A stretch of DNA of 64,000 nt from an uncultured Collinsella sp. (GTDB lineage Bacteria; Actinomycetota; Coriobacteriia; Coriobacteriales; Coriobacteriaceae), in contig CALKKS010000013.1 of NCBI GenBank assembly GCA_937995345.1, forward strand, positions 1 to 64,000. Reading direction: 5' to 3'. The stretch's first letter is position 1; each line of letters begins with the position of its first letter. Of this stretch, positions 50,071 through 59,059 are shown piece by piece. The position numbers and the translations under genes were made by a program. Below the pieces are notes generated by a model, which had not been told where the DNA came from, did not search any database, and saw only the letters and a program-made list of their open reading frames with translations.

Positions 50071-51524
50071 CGGCGCACCGCCTTCTCAACGCATGCGATG
50101 AGCGTCGATGCCGCCGTCTCGATATCGCGGTCGCCCACAAGCGTACGGACGTCAAACAAAATGCGATCGTGCGAGGCTCGCGTGACGACCGGCGTATCGA
50201 AGTCCTGGACAAGCGAGCTCTTGAGCGCGTCGATGGACAGGTGCTCGTCAACAAGACGCACGGCAACGCACATCGTCGGCAGCTCAACGGTAGGCAGCGA
50301 GCCGCCACCGGGGGTCGACGATTCCTCGACGATCTCCACCTGAACGGCGCACGGGCAACCGGCCTTATCGAGCCCGTCAACCATACGATCGCGCAGCTTG
50401 CGCGCGCGACGCTCCAAATGAGCCTGCGGAAGCGTGAGCATGCTGAGCACCGGAACGTCGCGATGGGCCACATCGGCGCCGTCCATGTAGATGCGCAGCG
50501 TAGCCTCGAGCGCCGTGAGCGCCAACTTGCCCGGGCGCAGGGCGCGCATAAGCGGATGCGACCCACAGGCCTGGACCAGATCGCGACGGCCCATGATAAT
50601 GCCCGCCTGTGCGGCACCGAGCAATTTATCGCCCGAGCACGACACCAGATCGAGCCCTGCCGAAACCGAAGCCGGCGTGGTTTCTTCGCCGCCGCGCACC
50701 AAGATGTCGTCGGGCAGCAGCGCGCCCGAGCCCTGGTCCTCGTAGAACAGCAGACCATGCTTGTGGGCCAGAGCGGCAAGCTCCTTTGAGGTCACTTCCT
50801 CGTGAAAACCCTCGATGCGATAGTTGGAAGGATGAACCTTCAAGATCATGGCCGTTTCGGGCGTGATGGCGCGCTCGTAGTCGCCCAGATGCGTGCGGTT
50901 GGTGGCGCCGACCTCGACGAGTTTGGCGCCCGAGGCCGCCATGACATCGGGGATGCGGAAGCTGCCGCCGATCTCGACAAGCTCGCCGCGGCTGACGATG
51001 ACCTCCTTGCCCGCGGCATGGGCCGCCAGCACCAGCAGCACAGCGGCGGCGTTGTTGTTAACGACCAGCGCGTCCTCGGCACCGGCAAGCGAGCGGATCA
51101 GTTGCGCGGCGTGCTCCTTGCGCGACCCGCGCGAACAGGTGTCGACACTGTACTCGAGCGTGCTGTACCCACGCGCGACCTCGGCCACGGCCTTTGCCGC
51201 CGACTCCGCAAGCGGGGCACGGCCCAGATTGGTATGGATGACCACACCCGTGGCGTTGACGGCGGGGCGCAGGCTCGGCAGTGCGGAGCGATGCGCACGC
51301 CACTCGATGGCCGAGGCCAGGTCGCGCTTAGAGCGCGGGGCGGCACCGGCGCGAATGGCGGCGCGCTCCTCGTCGAGCTCGGCCGTCACGGCAGCATGGA
51401 CCACCGCGTCGCAGGTCTCCCCCGCCGCCTTCACCACCGGCCACTCGGCAAGCAGCTCGTTGACGGAAGGAATGGCGCGCAGGCGGGCGCGCACCTCATC
51501 GGACATGTTCTGGCTATCGCTCAT
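50067..51524 (-). CDS. selA: L-seryl-tRNA(Sec) selenium transferase SelA
   Basis: 485 residues, with GAAAGG about eight bases before the ATG. N-terminal LRAIPSVNELL is the tRNA-binding region; NATGVVIHTNLGRAPL, YSTLEYSVDTCSRGSRKEHA and VSCSGDKLLGAAQAGI (with the PLP-bound Lys in GDKLLG) are the fold-type I PLP-enzyme motifs. It converts seryl-tRNA(Sec) to selenocysteinyl-tRNA(Sec) using selenophosphate; selD is not in the window. Followed by selB with overlap and preceded by a molybdopterin oxidoreductase gene. Confidence 0.95.
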   Translation of the reverse strand: MSDSQNMSDEVRARLRAIPSVNELLAEWPVVKAAGETCDAVVHAAVTAELDEERAAIRAGAAPRSKRDLASAIEWRAHRSALPSLRPAVNATGVVIHTNLGRAPLAESAAKAVAEVARGYSTLEYSVDTCSRGSRKEHAAQLIRSLAGAEDALVVNNNAAAVLLVLAAHAAGKEVIVSRGELVEIGGSFRIPDVMAASGAKLVEVGATNRTHLGDYERAITPETAMILKVHPSNYRIEGFHEEVTSKELAALAHKHGLLFYEDQGSGALLPDDILVRGGEETTPASVSAGLDLVSCSGDKLLGAAQAGIIMGRRDLVQACGSHPLMRALRPGKLALTALEATLRIYMDGADVAHRDVPVLSMLTLPQAHLERRARKLRDRMVDGLDKAGCPCAVQVEIVEESSTPGGGSLPTVELPTMCVAVRLVDEHLSIDALKSSLVQDFDTPVVTRASHDRILFDVRTLVGDRDIETAASTLIACVEKAVRR

Positions 51525-51576
51525 GTGCGGCCTTTCAAAAGAAACGTGGATCAGTCGAATACATCAGCTGAGTCAA

Positions 51577-53694
51577 TTACCCGTCATTATCCTCGCGCGC
51601 CGCGATTTTTTCCACGCGAACGGCGTTTTCCTGGGTGAGCGCGGCGCCCGTCAACGGGTCCCAACGCAACGGTGTATGGTCGAGCGGGCCCACGCCCAAG
51701 GCTTGAGCGCCACCGGCATCGGCGCCAAACGAACGCCCACCGGGGGCGGCCGACGTAAAGATGCACGCCGGATGCAGATAGGGCGTCGTCTCCACGCGCA
51801 CGCGGTCGCGGCCCATATCGCTCACAAGCTCGACGACCTCGCCATTGGCGATACCCATGCGTGCGGCAGCATCGGCATTCATCTGCACGGCATCCAGGTC
51901 CGAGCCCGCCTCGGCGGCGCCGGCCGCCGCGAGCCTGCGCGAGGTATGCGACTCAAAGGGACGGTTGCCGCTAATGAGGCGAAACATCCCCGGGCCCGGC
52001 TCCACCATGGGAGCGATCCAGTTGGGTACACGACCCAGGCCGGCCCGCTCCCAGACGTCACTTGCCAGCGCAATCTTGCCGCCAACAAGCGGAACCACGG
52101 GCTCACCCGTGCGCGGCGGCAGCGGCACGCCCGTATCGGCCCAACCGCGCTCCTTAAGCGCAGCGAGGTCAATTCCAAACGGCGCCACCTGGGCCGCCGC
52201 AAGGTCGTCCGGCGAAAAGTCGAAGTACTCACCAACGCCGCAGGCCGCAGCCAACCCGGCAAAGATCTCCCGCCCCGGTCTCGTGTCGTCATGCTGCACG
52301 GGCAACACGGCATTGCGGTAGAACACGCGCGCGTCGTTGCGGCCCACGACCGCTCCCACGCCGCGGTCGGCCTCCAGATACGTCACATCGGGCAGCACGA
52401 AGTCGGAAGCACGCGCCGTCTCGGACCAGCGAATATCAATTGTCACGAGCAGGTCGAGCTGTTCCAGAATCGATAGCCACGCCCCGGCGTTGCCATAGCC
52501 CGCACCGGGGTTACTGGCATAGACGATGAGCCCACGCAAATCGCCGGCAAGAATCGACTGACCGATGGTCGTGCACAGACCGCGCACCGGATCGACCAGT
52601 GGATAGCGCTCGGACCCAAGCTTGGGCCCACGAGGCACCGGCGGCGTCGCAAAGCGCGCGGGATCGAGGTCGCCCAACACAAGCGGCGTGGGCGGGTTGA
52701 GTGCACCGCCTGAGCGTCCGATGCAGCCCAACAGAACATCCACCAAGCAGATAGCGCGCGCGGTCTGGGTACTGTTGGCATACGCGATGCCGATGCCGCC
52801 ATGAAAGCCGGCGTCCACCACGACAGCAGGCGCCGCGGCAGCTAGATCGCGCGCCGAGGCGACAATCTCTGCGGCCGGCACGTCGCACATCGACTCGGCC
52901 CACTCAGGCGTCCAAACAGCAGCCGCCTGCGCCAGCTCATCAAAACCCGTGGTATGGCGGGCAACAAACTCGTGATCGTACAGGTCCTCGGCAATCAAGA
53001 CATGGGCAATGCCCAACAGCAAGGCCAGGTCGCAGCCCGGGCGCACGCGCAACCAGCGGTCGGCAAGCGCGGCCGAACCGCTGCGCCGGGGGTCAACCAC
53101 GATGATCTTCGCCCCGCGCCGGCGCGCATCGTTGAGCGCATCAACGGCCCCCATCGTCGACGAATCGACAATGGAGCGCCCCAAGTACATGATGCAATCG
53201 GTATGCGCCAGGTCGGAGGCGGGGCTGTAGCCCAGGCTGTGTTCCCAACCGGTAAGTCGGCTTACCTCGCAGGCGCCGTCGGCACCGTAAACGTTGGGCG
53301 AGCCCAGCGCATGCATAAAGCGATATGCCCAGTAGCGGTCGAACGAGGGCACGCCGAGCGTCATGCCCAGCGCGCGCGGACCATGTCCGTCAACAATCTC
53401 CCCAAGGCGCGCCGCGATCTGCGCGAACGCCTCGTCCCACGAAATCACATCGAACCCCGAGCCATCAGCTCGTCGGCGCATAGGGTGCACAATGCGATCG
53501 CGCTCGTCAAACGGCATAGACAGGCGATGCCGACCGCGGGCGCACAGGGCACGCGCCGCGCACGGATGCCCCACAACCGGCAGCTCGGCCACCACACGCC
53601 CATCCTCAACATGGGCCGCAAAGGCGCAATCGGCATAGCATCCCCCGCACGTGGTTACCACGGCGCGACCGTCACGCTTCGCAGCAAATGCCAT
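51577..53694 (-). CDS. Molybdopterin oxidoreductase of the DMSO reductase family
   Basis: 705 residues from the ATG at 53694 (MAFAAKRDGRAVVTT), with AAAGGGG upstream. The N-terminal [4Fe-4S] pattern is CGGCYADCAF ... GHPCAARALC; then SWDEAFAQIAARLGEI, SPNVYGADGACEVSRLTGWE, where a Cys stands at the usual molybdenum-ligand position, and DPRRSGSAALADRWLRVRPG. The C-terminal domain (DAVQMNADAAARMGIANGEVVEL) is the usual beta barrel. It is not a Sec-containing formate dehydrogenase. Between selA and focA it may still work on formate or be a thiosulfate/polysulfide-type reductase; uncertain. Confidence 0.8.
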   Translation of the reverse strand: MAFAAKRDGRAVVTTCGGCYADCAFAAHVEDGRVVAELPVVGHPCAARALCARGRHRLSMPFDERDRIVHPMRRRADGSGFDVISWDEAFAQIAARLGEIVDGHGPRALGMTLGVPSFDRYWAYRFMHALGSPNVYGADGACEVSRLTGWEHSLGYSPASDLAHTDCIMYLGRSIVDSSTMGAVDALNDARRRGAKIIVVDPRRSGSAALADRWLRVRPGCDLALLLGIAHVLIAEDLYDHEFVARHTTGFDELAQAAAVWTPEWAESMCDVPAAEIVASARDLAAAAPAVVVDAGFHGGIGIAYANSTQTARAICLVDVLLGCIGRSGGALNPPTPLVLGDLDPARFATPPVPRGPKLGSERYPLVDPVRGLCTTIGQSILAGDLRGLIVYASNPGAGYGNAGAWLSILEQLDLLVTIDIRWSETARASDFVLPDVTYLEADRGVGAVVGRNDARVFYRNAVLPVQHDDTRPGREIFAGLAAACGVGEYFDFSPDDLAAAQVAPFGIDLAALKERGWADTGVPLPPRTGEPVVPLVGGKIALASDVWERAGLGRVPNWIAPMVEPGPGMFRLISGNRPFESHTSRRLAAAGAAEAGSDLDAVQMNADAAARMGIANGEVVELVSDMGRDRVRVETTPYLHPACIFTSAAPGGRSFGADAGGAQALGVGPLDHTPLRWDPLTGAALTQENAVRVEKIAAREDNDG

Positions 53695-53756
53695 CTCGAT
53701 TACCCCTTTCATCAGCCAAACACAACAGGCCAAAAGCCCGGCAACGAGCCCCAGAC

Positions 53757-53794
53757 CCAAAAAGCCTCCCGCACGGCAACGCCCCGCGGGAGGC
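53757..53794 (-). terminator. Terminator of the hyf-focA operon
   Basis: Perfect 9 bp stem GCCTCCCGC / GCGGGAGGC with a 13-base loop, followed by TTTTTGGG on the minus strand, 23 bases after the focA stop. It separates the hydrogenlyase operon from the molybdopterin oxidoreductase gene. Confidence 0.8.
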
Positions 53795-53816
53795 CCAACG
53801 TCAAACAGACGGTACC

Positions 53817-54656
53817 TTACGCCTCGGACTTCTTGGCGTAGATAAGCCAGTAGCCGAGCGCGACCAGAACCGCGCCGCCCACGATGTTGCCCAACGTGGC
53901 GGCGGACAGGTTAAACGCAATGCCCGCGGCGTTGAGCGCATCGGCGCCGGCGACATCGGCACCATAGCCGCACGCGTGCATCACAGCACCCATGGGCAAA
54001 AAGTACATATTGGCAACGCAGTGCTCAAAACCGCAGGCCACAAAGGCGGCGATGGGCAGCAGAATGCCCACAACCTTATCGACCACGGTCTTGCCGGCGG
54101 TACCGATCCACACGGCCAGGCACACAAAGATGTTGCACAGGATGCCGCGGAAGAAGATCGTCACCCAGTCAATCGTCACCTTGCCGGCGGCGACGCTCAC
54201 CATGGAATTGGCGACCGCCTCGCCGTTGAGCTTGTAAATGCCGGCCATGTACACCAAAAAGACGATGAACAGGGCACCGACAAAGTTACCGACCCATACG
54301 ACGACCCAAGCCTTGAGCATCTGGACCAGGGTGATCTTTTTGCTCTTGAGCGCGCAGACCATAAGCGAATTTCCGGTGAACAGCTCGGCACCGCACACCA
54401 GCACGAGCACCAGGCCCAAGCAAAAGCACAGGCCGCCCACGACGCGCTGGGCGCCCCAGCCGAGCGTGCTATCGCTCAAGAACACCGTAAAGAACAGGCC
54501 GCCGAAGGCAATGAACGCACCGGCGAACATTGCCAACAGAAAGGCCTTAGCGACCGGCAGGTTGGCCTTGGTCACGCCGGCGACCTCGGTCTTGGCCTCG
54601 ATCGCGGCGGGTGTCAGGCAATCGGGAGCAGGGTACTCCACCTTGGAATCTGCCAT
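53817..54656 (-). CDS. focA: Formate channel of the FocA/NirC family
   Basis: 279 residues from the ATG at 54656 (MADSKVEYPAPDCLTPAAIE). Six hydrophobic segments with the FNT-family motifs AFLLAMFAGAFIAFGGLFFT, GNSLMVCALKSKKITL (the TxN-like region is GAELFTGN) and NFVGALFIVFL, plus FRGILCNIFVCLAVW and AFVACGFEHCVANMYFLPMG containing the conserved FEHCVANM His of the pore. It moves formate across the membrane for the hydrogenlyase encoded upstream, like focB in the E. coli hyf operon. Confidence 0.92.
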   Translation of the reverse strand: MADSKVEYPAPDCLTPAAIEAKTEVAGVTKANLPVAKAFLLAMFAGAFIAFGGLFFTVFLSDSTLGWGAQRVVGGLCFCLGLVLVLVCGAELFTGNSLMVCALKSKKITLVQMLKAWVVVWVGNFVGALFIVFLVYMAGIYKLNGEAVANSMVSVAAGKVTIDWVTIFFRGILCNIFVCLAVWIGTAGKTVVDKVVGILLPIAAFVACGFEHCVANMYFLPMGAVMHACGYGADVAGADALNAAGIAFNLSAATLGNIVGGAVLVALGYWLIYAKKSEA

Positions 54657-54695
54657 GTCAATCACTTCTTTCCTAATCAACAGGGACAAACGCTC

Positions 54696-55199
54696 CTATT
54701 GCTCATGCCCCAAGCGGACAAAGTGGGAAAAGTCGTTGGCGGCCACGGCGTCGTACACGGCGTCGACGGCGTCGAAGACCTCCGGGGACATGGGGTTGTA
54801 GAACTCCGTGTCGCCCGGTTGAATCCCAATGAAGACGATATCATCGCACGATTGCTCAATCTCTTCGATCAGAATCGACAAAGGAAGCGAATGCGTGGTG
54901 AACATCGACTTGCGGGCCACATCACGTTTGTCGAGCAAGCGGATGGCCCCGACGGGCAGCGCCATGTCGGCGGCATCGACCAAGACCAGGCGCGGCGGGC
55001 GCTCGCGCTTGACCTCGATGATGTCATCCTCGGGCGTTTGGCCGCCGTCGATGGTGTACCAACCGGCGATGGGCGCGTCCTCCATCTTTTTGGAAAGCAC
55101 GGGGCCGGCGGCATCGTCGGCACGCAGCACGCTTCCCGCCGTGAGCACAATGCCCGCAAACGGAGCGCCGTTCACACGTCCATCCACAACGCGACCCAT
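54696..55199 (-). CDS. hycI: Hydrogenase maturation protease (HycI-like)
   Basis: 167 residues from the ATG at 55199, which overlaps the stop of the hycH-like gene (TAATG). VLTAGSVLRADDAAGPVLSK and AGWYTIDGGQTPEDDIIEVK carry the conserved Asp/Glu metal contacts of the HycI/HyaD protease family, and LVLVDAADMALPVGAIRL with TTHSLPLSILI complete the fold. It cleaves the C-terminal tail of the large hydrogenase subunit after nickel insertion. The 73-codon upstream extension of the frame overlaps another gene and is rejected. Confidence 0.88.
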   Translation of the reverse strand: MGRVVDGRVNGAPFAGIVLTAGSVLRADDAAGPVLSKKMEDAPIAGWYTIDGGQTPEDDIIEVKRERPPRLVLVDAADMALPVGAIRLLDKRDVARKSMFTTHSLPLSILIEEIEQSCDDIVFIGIQPGDTEFYNPMSPEVFDAVDAVYDAVAANDFSHFVRLGHEQ

Positions 55200-55780
55200 T
55201 ACTGCAACCTTCCCGTCAGATACACGCCCGACACATCGCGCACGCGCTCCACCAGATCGCGAAACTTCATCAGAAACGCGACCTGCTGGGCATGCAGGCC
55301 AAAGTCGTCGTCGAACACCGAGATGCCGGCCTTGGCCGACCCGCGAAAACCGCGCTCGTCGAGCAGCGTGTCGCAGGCCTCGAGCAGCGACGGCACCGCC
55401 GCCTTGTCGAGCTGGCACTCGCCAAAGGAGCGGATGGCCTCAAACTTGGTTTTGGCCTCCCCCTCCGGCAGCGCGTCGACGAGCGAATAGAAGACATCCA
55501 CCGGCACCGACAGGCGCGGCTCAAAGCAGTCGAGCACGCCGGTGTGGTGCCCCACGGCGAGCGTGTAGTACAGCACGTCGCAGGCCTCCTGAGGAACGTC
55601 TTCCTCGGTCTCCACAAACTTACGCGTGAGCTCGTAAAAGACCACCTGGTCGGGCGCATGGCCCAGGCAGGGGTCGGCGACGCCCTCGGCGGCCTCGTCG
55701 CTTGCGCGCGAGGCATCGCCAAAGGAGCCGCCGAGCATACCGGGGCCCGCAAAGTAACCAGAGCGGTCCGTGAGCTCCAT
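55199..55780 (-). CDS. hycH: Formate hydrogenlyase maturation protein HycH-like
   Basis: 193 residues, start one base after the hyfI-like stop. The stretch APDQVVFYELTRKFVETEED, then CDVLYYTLAVGHHTGVLDCF, matches HycH-family proteins, needed for assembly of the hydrogenlyase large subunit. The C-terminal GISVFDDDFGLHAQQVAFLM segment is also typical. Placed between the small subunit gene and the protease gene. Confidence 0.82.
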   Translation of the reverse strand: MELTDRSGYFAGPGMLGGSFGDASRASDEAAEGVADPCLGHAPDQVVFYELTRKFVETEEDVPQEACDVLYYTLAVGHHTGVLDCFEPRLSVPVDVFYSLVDALPEGEAKTKFEAIRSFGECQLDKAAVPSLLEACDTLLDERGFRGSAKAGISVFDDDFGLHAQQVAFLMKFRDLVERVRDVSGVYLTGRLQ

Positions 55781-56563
55781 CTAGCGACCTCCGGCCAGCA
55801 CCAGATCCTGCAGCGCCGAGTACACCTCGACGCGGCGCGGATCGTCCTGCTTGTCGATGAGCAGCGCCATGGCACCGCGGATATCGCCCTTGGGCGCACC
55901 CTCGAGCGTGTCCATAAACTCGTTGGCCAGGTCGCGGCCGTAACGGTAGCCGCTCATGGCGCGAGCTTCGCGCTCGATGGCAACGCGCAGCTTGTACGGC
56001 ACGCCGGGGTGCAGGATATCGACCTGCTCGCCGGCGGCCTCCACCGTGGTCTCGGCATGGAGCTTTTGGTCAAGCAGACCAAGCGCCATGGCAAAGCCGT
56101 AGATGGTCTGCGCGGGGCTGGGCGGGCAGCCGGGGATGTAGACATCGACCGGCAGAATCTTGTCCGTGCCGCCCCAGACGCAGTAGTTGTCGTAGAAGAT
56201 GCCGCCTGTGCAGCCGCACGCGCCATAGGACACCACGATCTTGGGATCGGGTGCGGCCTCAAAGGCGCGCAGGGCCGGCATGCGCATGGCACGCGTCACA
56301 GCACCGGTGTACAGCAGCACGTCGGCGTGACGGGGCGAGGGCACGACCTTGATGCCAAAGCGCTCGACGTCGAAGACGGGCGTGATGGAACCGAAGATCT
56401 CGATCTCGCAGCCGTTGCAGCCGCCGCAGTCGACACGGTAGACGTACACCGAGCGCTTGATCTTCTTAAGAAGGGTCGCCTTGGCCTTCTCGATGCTCTC
56501 GTCGAGCTCAATCTTGGTCGGGCGGTACTGAAGCCGCTCGGGCAAAAGCGTGGGTTCGGCCAT
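55781..56563 (-). CDS. hyfI: Group 4 NiFe-hydrogenase small subunit (HycG/HyfI-like)
   Basis: 260 residues. VDCGGCNGCEIEIFGSITPV holds the first ligands of the [4Fe-4S] cluster, VSYGACGCTGGIFYDNYCVW the third and VYIPGCPPSPAQTIYG the fourth. The family (NuoB-like) bridges the large NiFe subunit and the ferredoxin-like subunit. The C-terminal 100 residues (LRVAIEREARAMSGYRYGRD and beyond) extend past the E. coli homologue. Gene order hyfG-hyfH-hyfI is conserved. Confidence 0.92.
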   Translation of the reverse strand: MAEPTLLPERLQYRPTKIELDESIEKAKATLLKKIKRSVYVYRVDCGGCNGCEIEIFGSITPVFDVERFGIKVVPSPRHADVLLYTGAVTRAMRMPALRAFEAAPDPKIVVSYGACGCTGGIFYDNYCVWGGTDKILPVDVYIPGCPPSPAQTIYGFAMALGLLDQKLHAETTVEAAGEQVDILHPGVPYKLRVAIEREARAMSGYRYGRDLANEFMDTLEGAPKGDIRGAMALLIDKQDDPRRVEVYSALQDLVLAGGR

Positions 56564-56565
56564 GG

Positions 56566-57282
56566 TTACTCCTCCTTCGTTTCAAAATCCATGATGATGC
56601 CCTCGACCGGTGCCGGACCGGCGGGAATCTCGGGCGCATCGGGGTTGAGCTCGCGATCGATATACTCCGGGTTCACGCCGTGGCCGCCCAGATACTCCAT
56701 GCCGGGGCCCTGAGGCTCGCCGGACGCAAGCGTCTCGTTGGCAGCCATGCCGCGCGCGTTACCGGTCTTTACGGCCGAGGCGGCGCGCAGGGCGTCGAGT
56801 TCGCGCTTGCACTCCTGGCACATACCGACGGTACGGGCGGCCTGCTCGGCCTCAATGCCGCCGGCCTTTTGCAGCAGGCGCTTGGCGTAGTCGATCTCCT
56901 TGTGCGGGGCAAACGGCTTGCCGCAGCGCGAGCAGTGCTCGAGCGTGTAGACGCTCTTGCTGGTGAGGTCGTCCTTGCTCATGACGGCCAGCTCAAACTC
57001 CTCGGTGAGCTTGATGGCCTCCATGGGGCAGGCTTCCTCGCAGCGGCCGCAAAAGATGCAGCGACCGTAGTCGATCGACCAGGTGATGGTATCGGCCGCA
57101 AGGTCGGTGTCCATGCGAATGGCATCGGCCGGGCACGCCACGCCGCAGGCACCGCAGGCGATGCAGAGCTCCGCGTTGTGCTCGGGCTTGCCGCGCATGT
57201 CCTTGTTGGTGGGGAACGGCGCAAACGGGTACTTGACCGTCGCGTCGCCGGCCTTGGCGTTAACCTTCCAAAGCTTCAGCAT
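56566..57282 (-). CDS. hyfH: Hydrogenlyase ferredoxin-like subunit (HycF/HyfH-like)
   Basis: 238 residues from the ATG at 57282 (MLKLWKVNAKAGDATVKYPF), one base after the preceding stop. Two 4Fe-4S motifs: CIACGACGVACPADAI and CIFCGRCEEACPMEAI. A further pair of CxxC motifs (CSRCGKPF and CQECKREL) lies in the C-terminal half, probably a zinc or extra metal site as in HycF. A Pro/Gly-rich tail of about 50 residues follows. It connects the electron chain from formate dehydrogenase to the NiFe module. Confidence 0.9.
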   Translation of the reverse strand: MLKLWKVNAKAGDATVKYPFAPFPTNKDMRGKPEHNAELCIACGACGVACPADAIRMDTDLAADTITWSIDYGRCIFCGRCEEACPMEAIKLTEEFELAVMSKDDLTSKSVYTLEHCSRCGKPFAPHKEIDYAKRLLQKAGGIEAEQAARTVGMCQECKRELDALRAASAVKTGNARGMAANETLASGEPQGPGMEYLGGHGVNPEYIDRELNPDAPEIPAGPAPVEGIIMDFETKEE

Positions 57283-57283
57283 A

Positions 57284-59056
57284 TTAGAGCGCCTCCTCAT
57301 CGAGCGGAGCGGCCATGGTGCCCTCGCCCGCAAGCGGCGACTTGTCGCGCCAGACGTTCTCGAACTGCTCCTTATCCAGCACGTGGTCGCGCTTGGCGGC
57401 CACGTCGGTCACCGTCACGCGGTCGGTGCAGGAGTAGCACGGGTCGAGCGAGCCGACGATCAGCGCCGCATCACCCACGGTGTTGCCGCGGAACATGTAG
57501 CGCAGGACCGGCCAGTTGCTGTACGTAGCGGCCTTGGCGCGCCAGCGGTAGCACTTCTGGTTGTTGCCGAGCATGGCCCAGTGCACGTCCTCGCCGCGCG
57601 GCGCCTCGGTGGCACCGATGGCGTACTTATGCGGGGTGTACTCCCAATCCGTGGTGAGGATGGGGCCCGACGGGCAGTTCTCAAGCATGGTCTCGATCAT
57701 GTCGATCGAATCGTAGACCTCCTGGATGCGGACGGCGGTACGGCCGAAGGCATCGCAGGTGTCGGCCGTGGCGGCGTGCATCTTTTGGACGTCCGGATCG
57801 GCGTAGCCGTCGAAGGGATGGTCAAAGCGCACGTCGCGGGCATAGCCCGAGCCACGCATGAGCGGGCCGACCGGCGAGAAGTCGCGTGCAATCTTGCGGT
57901 CCAAGATGCCGACGCCACTCGTACGCTCAATAAAGTTGGGCGTGGAGAGCAAGACGTCGACGAGCTCCTGAACCTCGGAGCGCAGCTGGTGGATGGTCGT
58001 GAGCGTGGAGAGCTTCTGCTCAGCCAAAATGTCGCGACGCACGCCGCCGATCACGTTGAGGCCGTAGGTCTTGCGGTGACCGGAAAGCTTCTCGGCCAGG
58101 TCCATGGACTTCTCGCGAACGCGGAAGAACTGCTGGAAGCCGGAGTCGAAGCCGGTGTAGTGCGACGCCAGGCCAATGTTGAGCAGGTGCGAGTGCAGAC
58201 GCTCGACCTCGAGCATGATGGCGCGGATGTACTGGGCGCGCGGCGGGACATGGATGCCCTGGGCGCGCTCGACGGCCTCGGCGTAGGCCACCGAGTGAGC
58301 GCAGCCGCAGATGCCGCAGATGCGGTCGGCGAGGAACGTGACGGCATCATAGTTCAGGCGCGTCTCGGCGACCTTCTCCATGCCGCGGTGCACGTAGAAC
58401 AGGCGGTAGTCGGCGTCCACGATCGTCTCGCCCTCAACGAACAGGCGGAAGTGGCCGGGCTCGTCGGAGGTAATGTGCAACGGGCCCATGGGGACGAGTG
58501 TGGTCTCCTTGCCCTTGGTATCGGCCAAGAACTCGTAGTTTTCCATGTCGCTCGCGGGAGCGGGACGGAAGCGGTAGTCCATGGAGTCCTTGCGCAGCGG
58601 GTACAGGCCGCTGGGCCAATCGTCGGGCAGCACCAGGCGACGACGATCGGGCAGGCCTTCGGGAATCAGGCCGAACATGTCGCGCAGCTCGCGCTCGCCC
58701 CACACGCAGGCGGGGACGAACGGCGTCACGGACGGGAACGTCATCTTGGCGGGATCGACCTCGGTGCGCACGGTCACCCAGCCGGGGTCCTCCCCCTCCA
58801 TGGAGATGACGTAGTACACAGCGTAACGGCCGCACAGGCTGCGCTCATCGTTGCCGACGATCACGGGAATCCAGCCGTAGCGCTCGTAGTACAGGTAGTG
58901 GACGGCCTCGGGCAGACGGTCCTGCTTGACGGTAATCGTCAGCTGGTCCTCGCACTGCCACTCGACCTTCTCGATGCAGCCCGGAACGGCACGGCGCAGG
59001 GCCTCGACATGGCTCTCGCAGCGACGGGCGTACACCTTGTTCTCAGTTTCAATCAT
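57284..59056 (-). CDS. hyfG: Group 4 NiFe-hydrogenase large subunit fused to NuoC-like domain (HycE/HyfG)
   Basis: 590 residues. Residues 1-180 are the 30-kDa NuoC-like domain (WGERELRDMFGLIPEGLPDRRRLVLPDDWPSGL); the rest is the NiFe catalytic subunit with the N-terminal ligand motif ADRICGICGCAHSVAYAEAV and the C-terminal DPCYSCTDRVTVTD. Both CxxC pairs for Ni-Fe binding are intact. It reduces protons to hydrogen. A short C-terminal tail after DPCYSCTDR (about 45 residues) is the likely substrate of the HycI protease. Confidence 0.93.
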   Translation of the reverse strand: MIETENKVYARRCESHVEALRRAVPGCIEKVEWQCEDQLTITVKQDRLPEAVHYLYYERYGWIPVIVGNDERSLCGRYAVYYVISMEGEDPGWVTVRTEVDPAKMTFPSVTPFVPACVWGERELRDMFGLIPEGLPDRRRLVLPDDWPSGLYPLRKDSMDYRFRPAPASDMENYEFLADTKGKETTLVPMGPLHITSDEPGHFRLFVEGETIVDADYRLFYVHRGMEKVAETRLNYDAVTFLADRICGICGCAHSVAYAEAVERAQGIHVPPRAQYIRAIMLEVERLHSHLLNIGLASHYTGFDSGFQQFFRVREKSMDLAEKLSGHRKTYGLNVIGGVRRDILAEQKLSTLTTIHQLRSEVQELVDVLLSTPNFIERTSGVGILDRKIARDFSPVGPLMRGSGYARDVRFDHPFDGYADPDVQKMHAATADTCDAFGRTAVRIQEVYDSIDMIETMLENCPSGPILTTDWEYTPHKYAIGATEAPRGEDVHWAMLGNNQKCYRWRAKAATYSNWPVLRYMFRGNTVGDAALIVGSLDPCYSCTDRVTVTDVAAKRDHVLDKEQFENVWRDKSPLAGEGTMAAPLDEEAL

Positions 59057-59059
59057 TCG

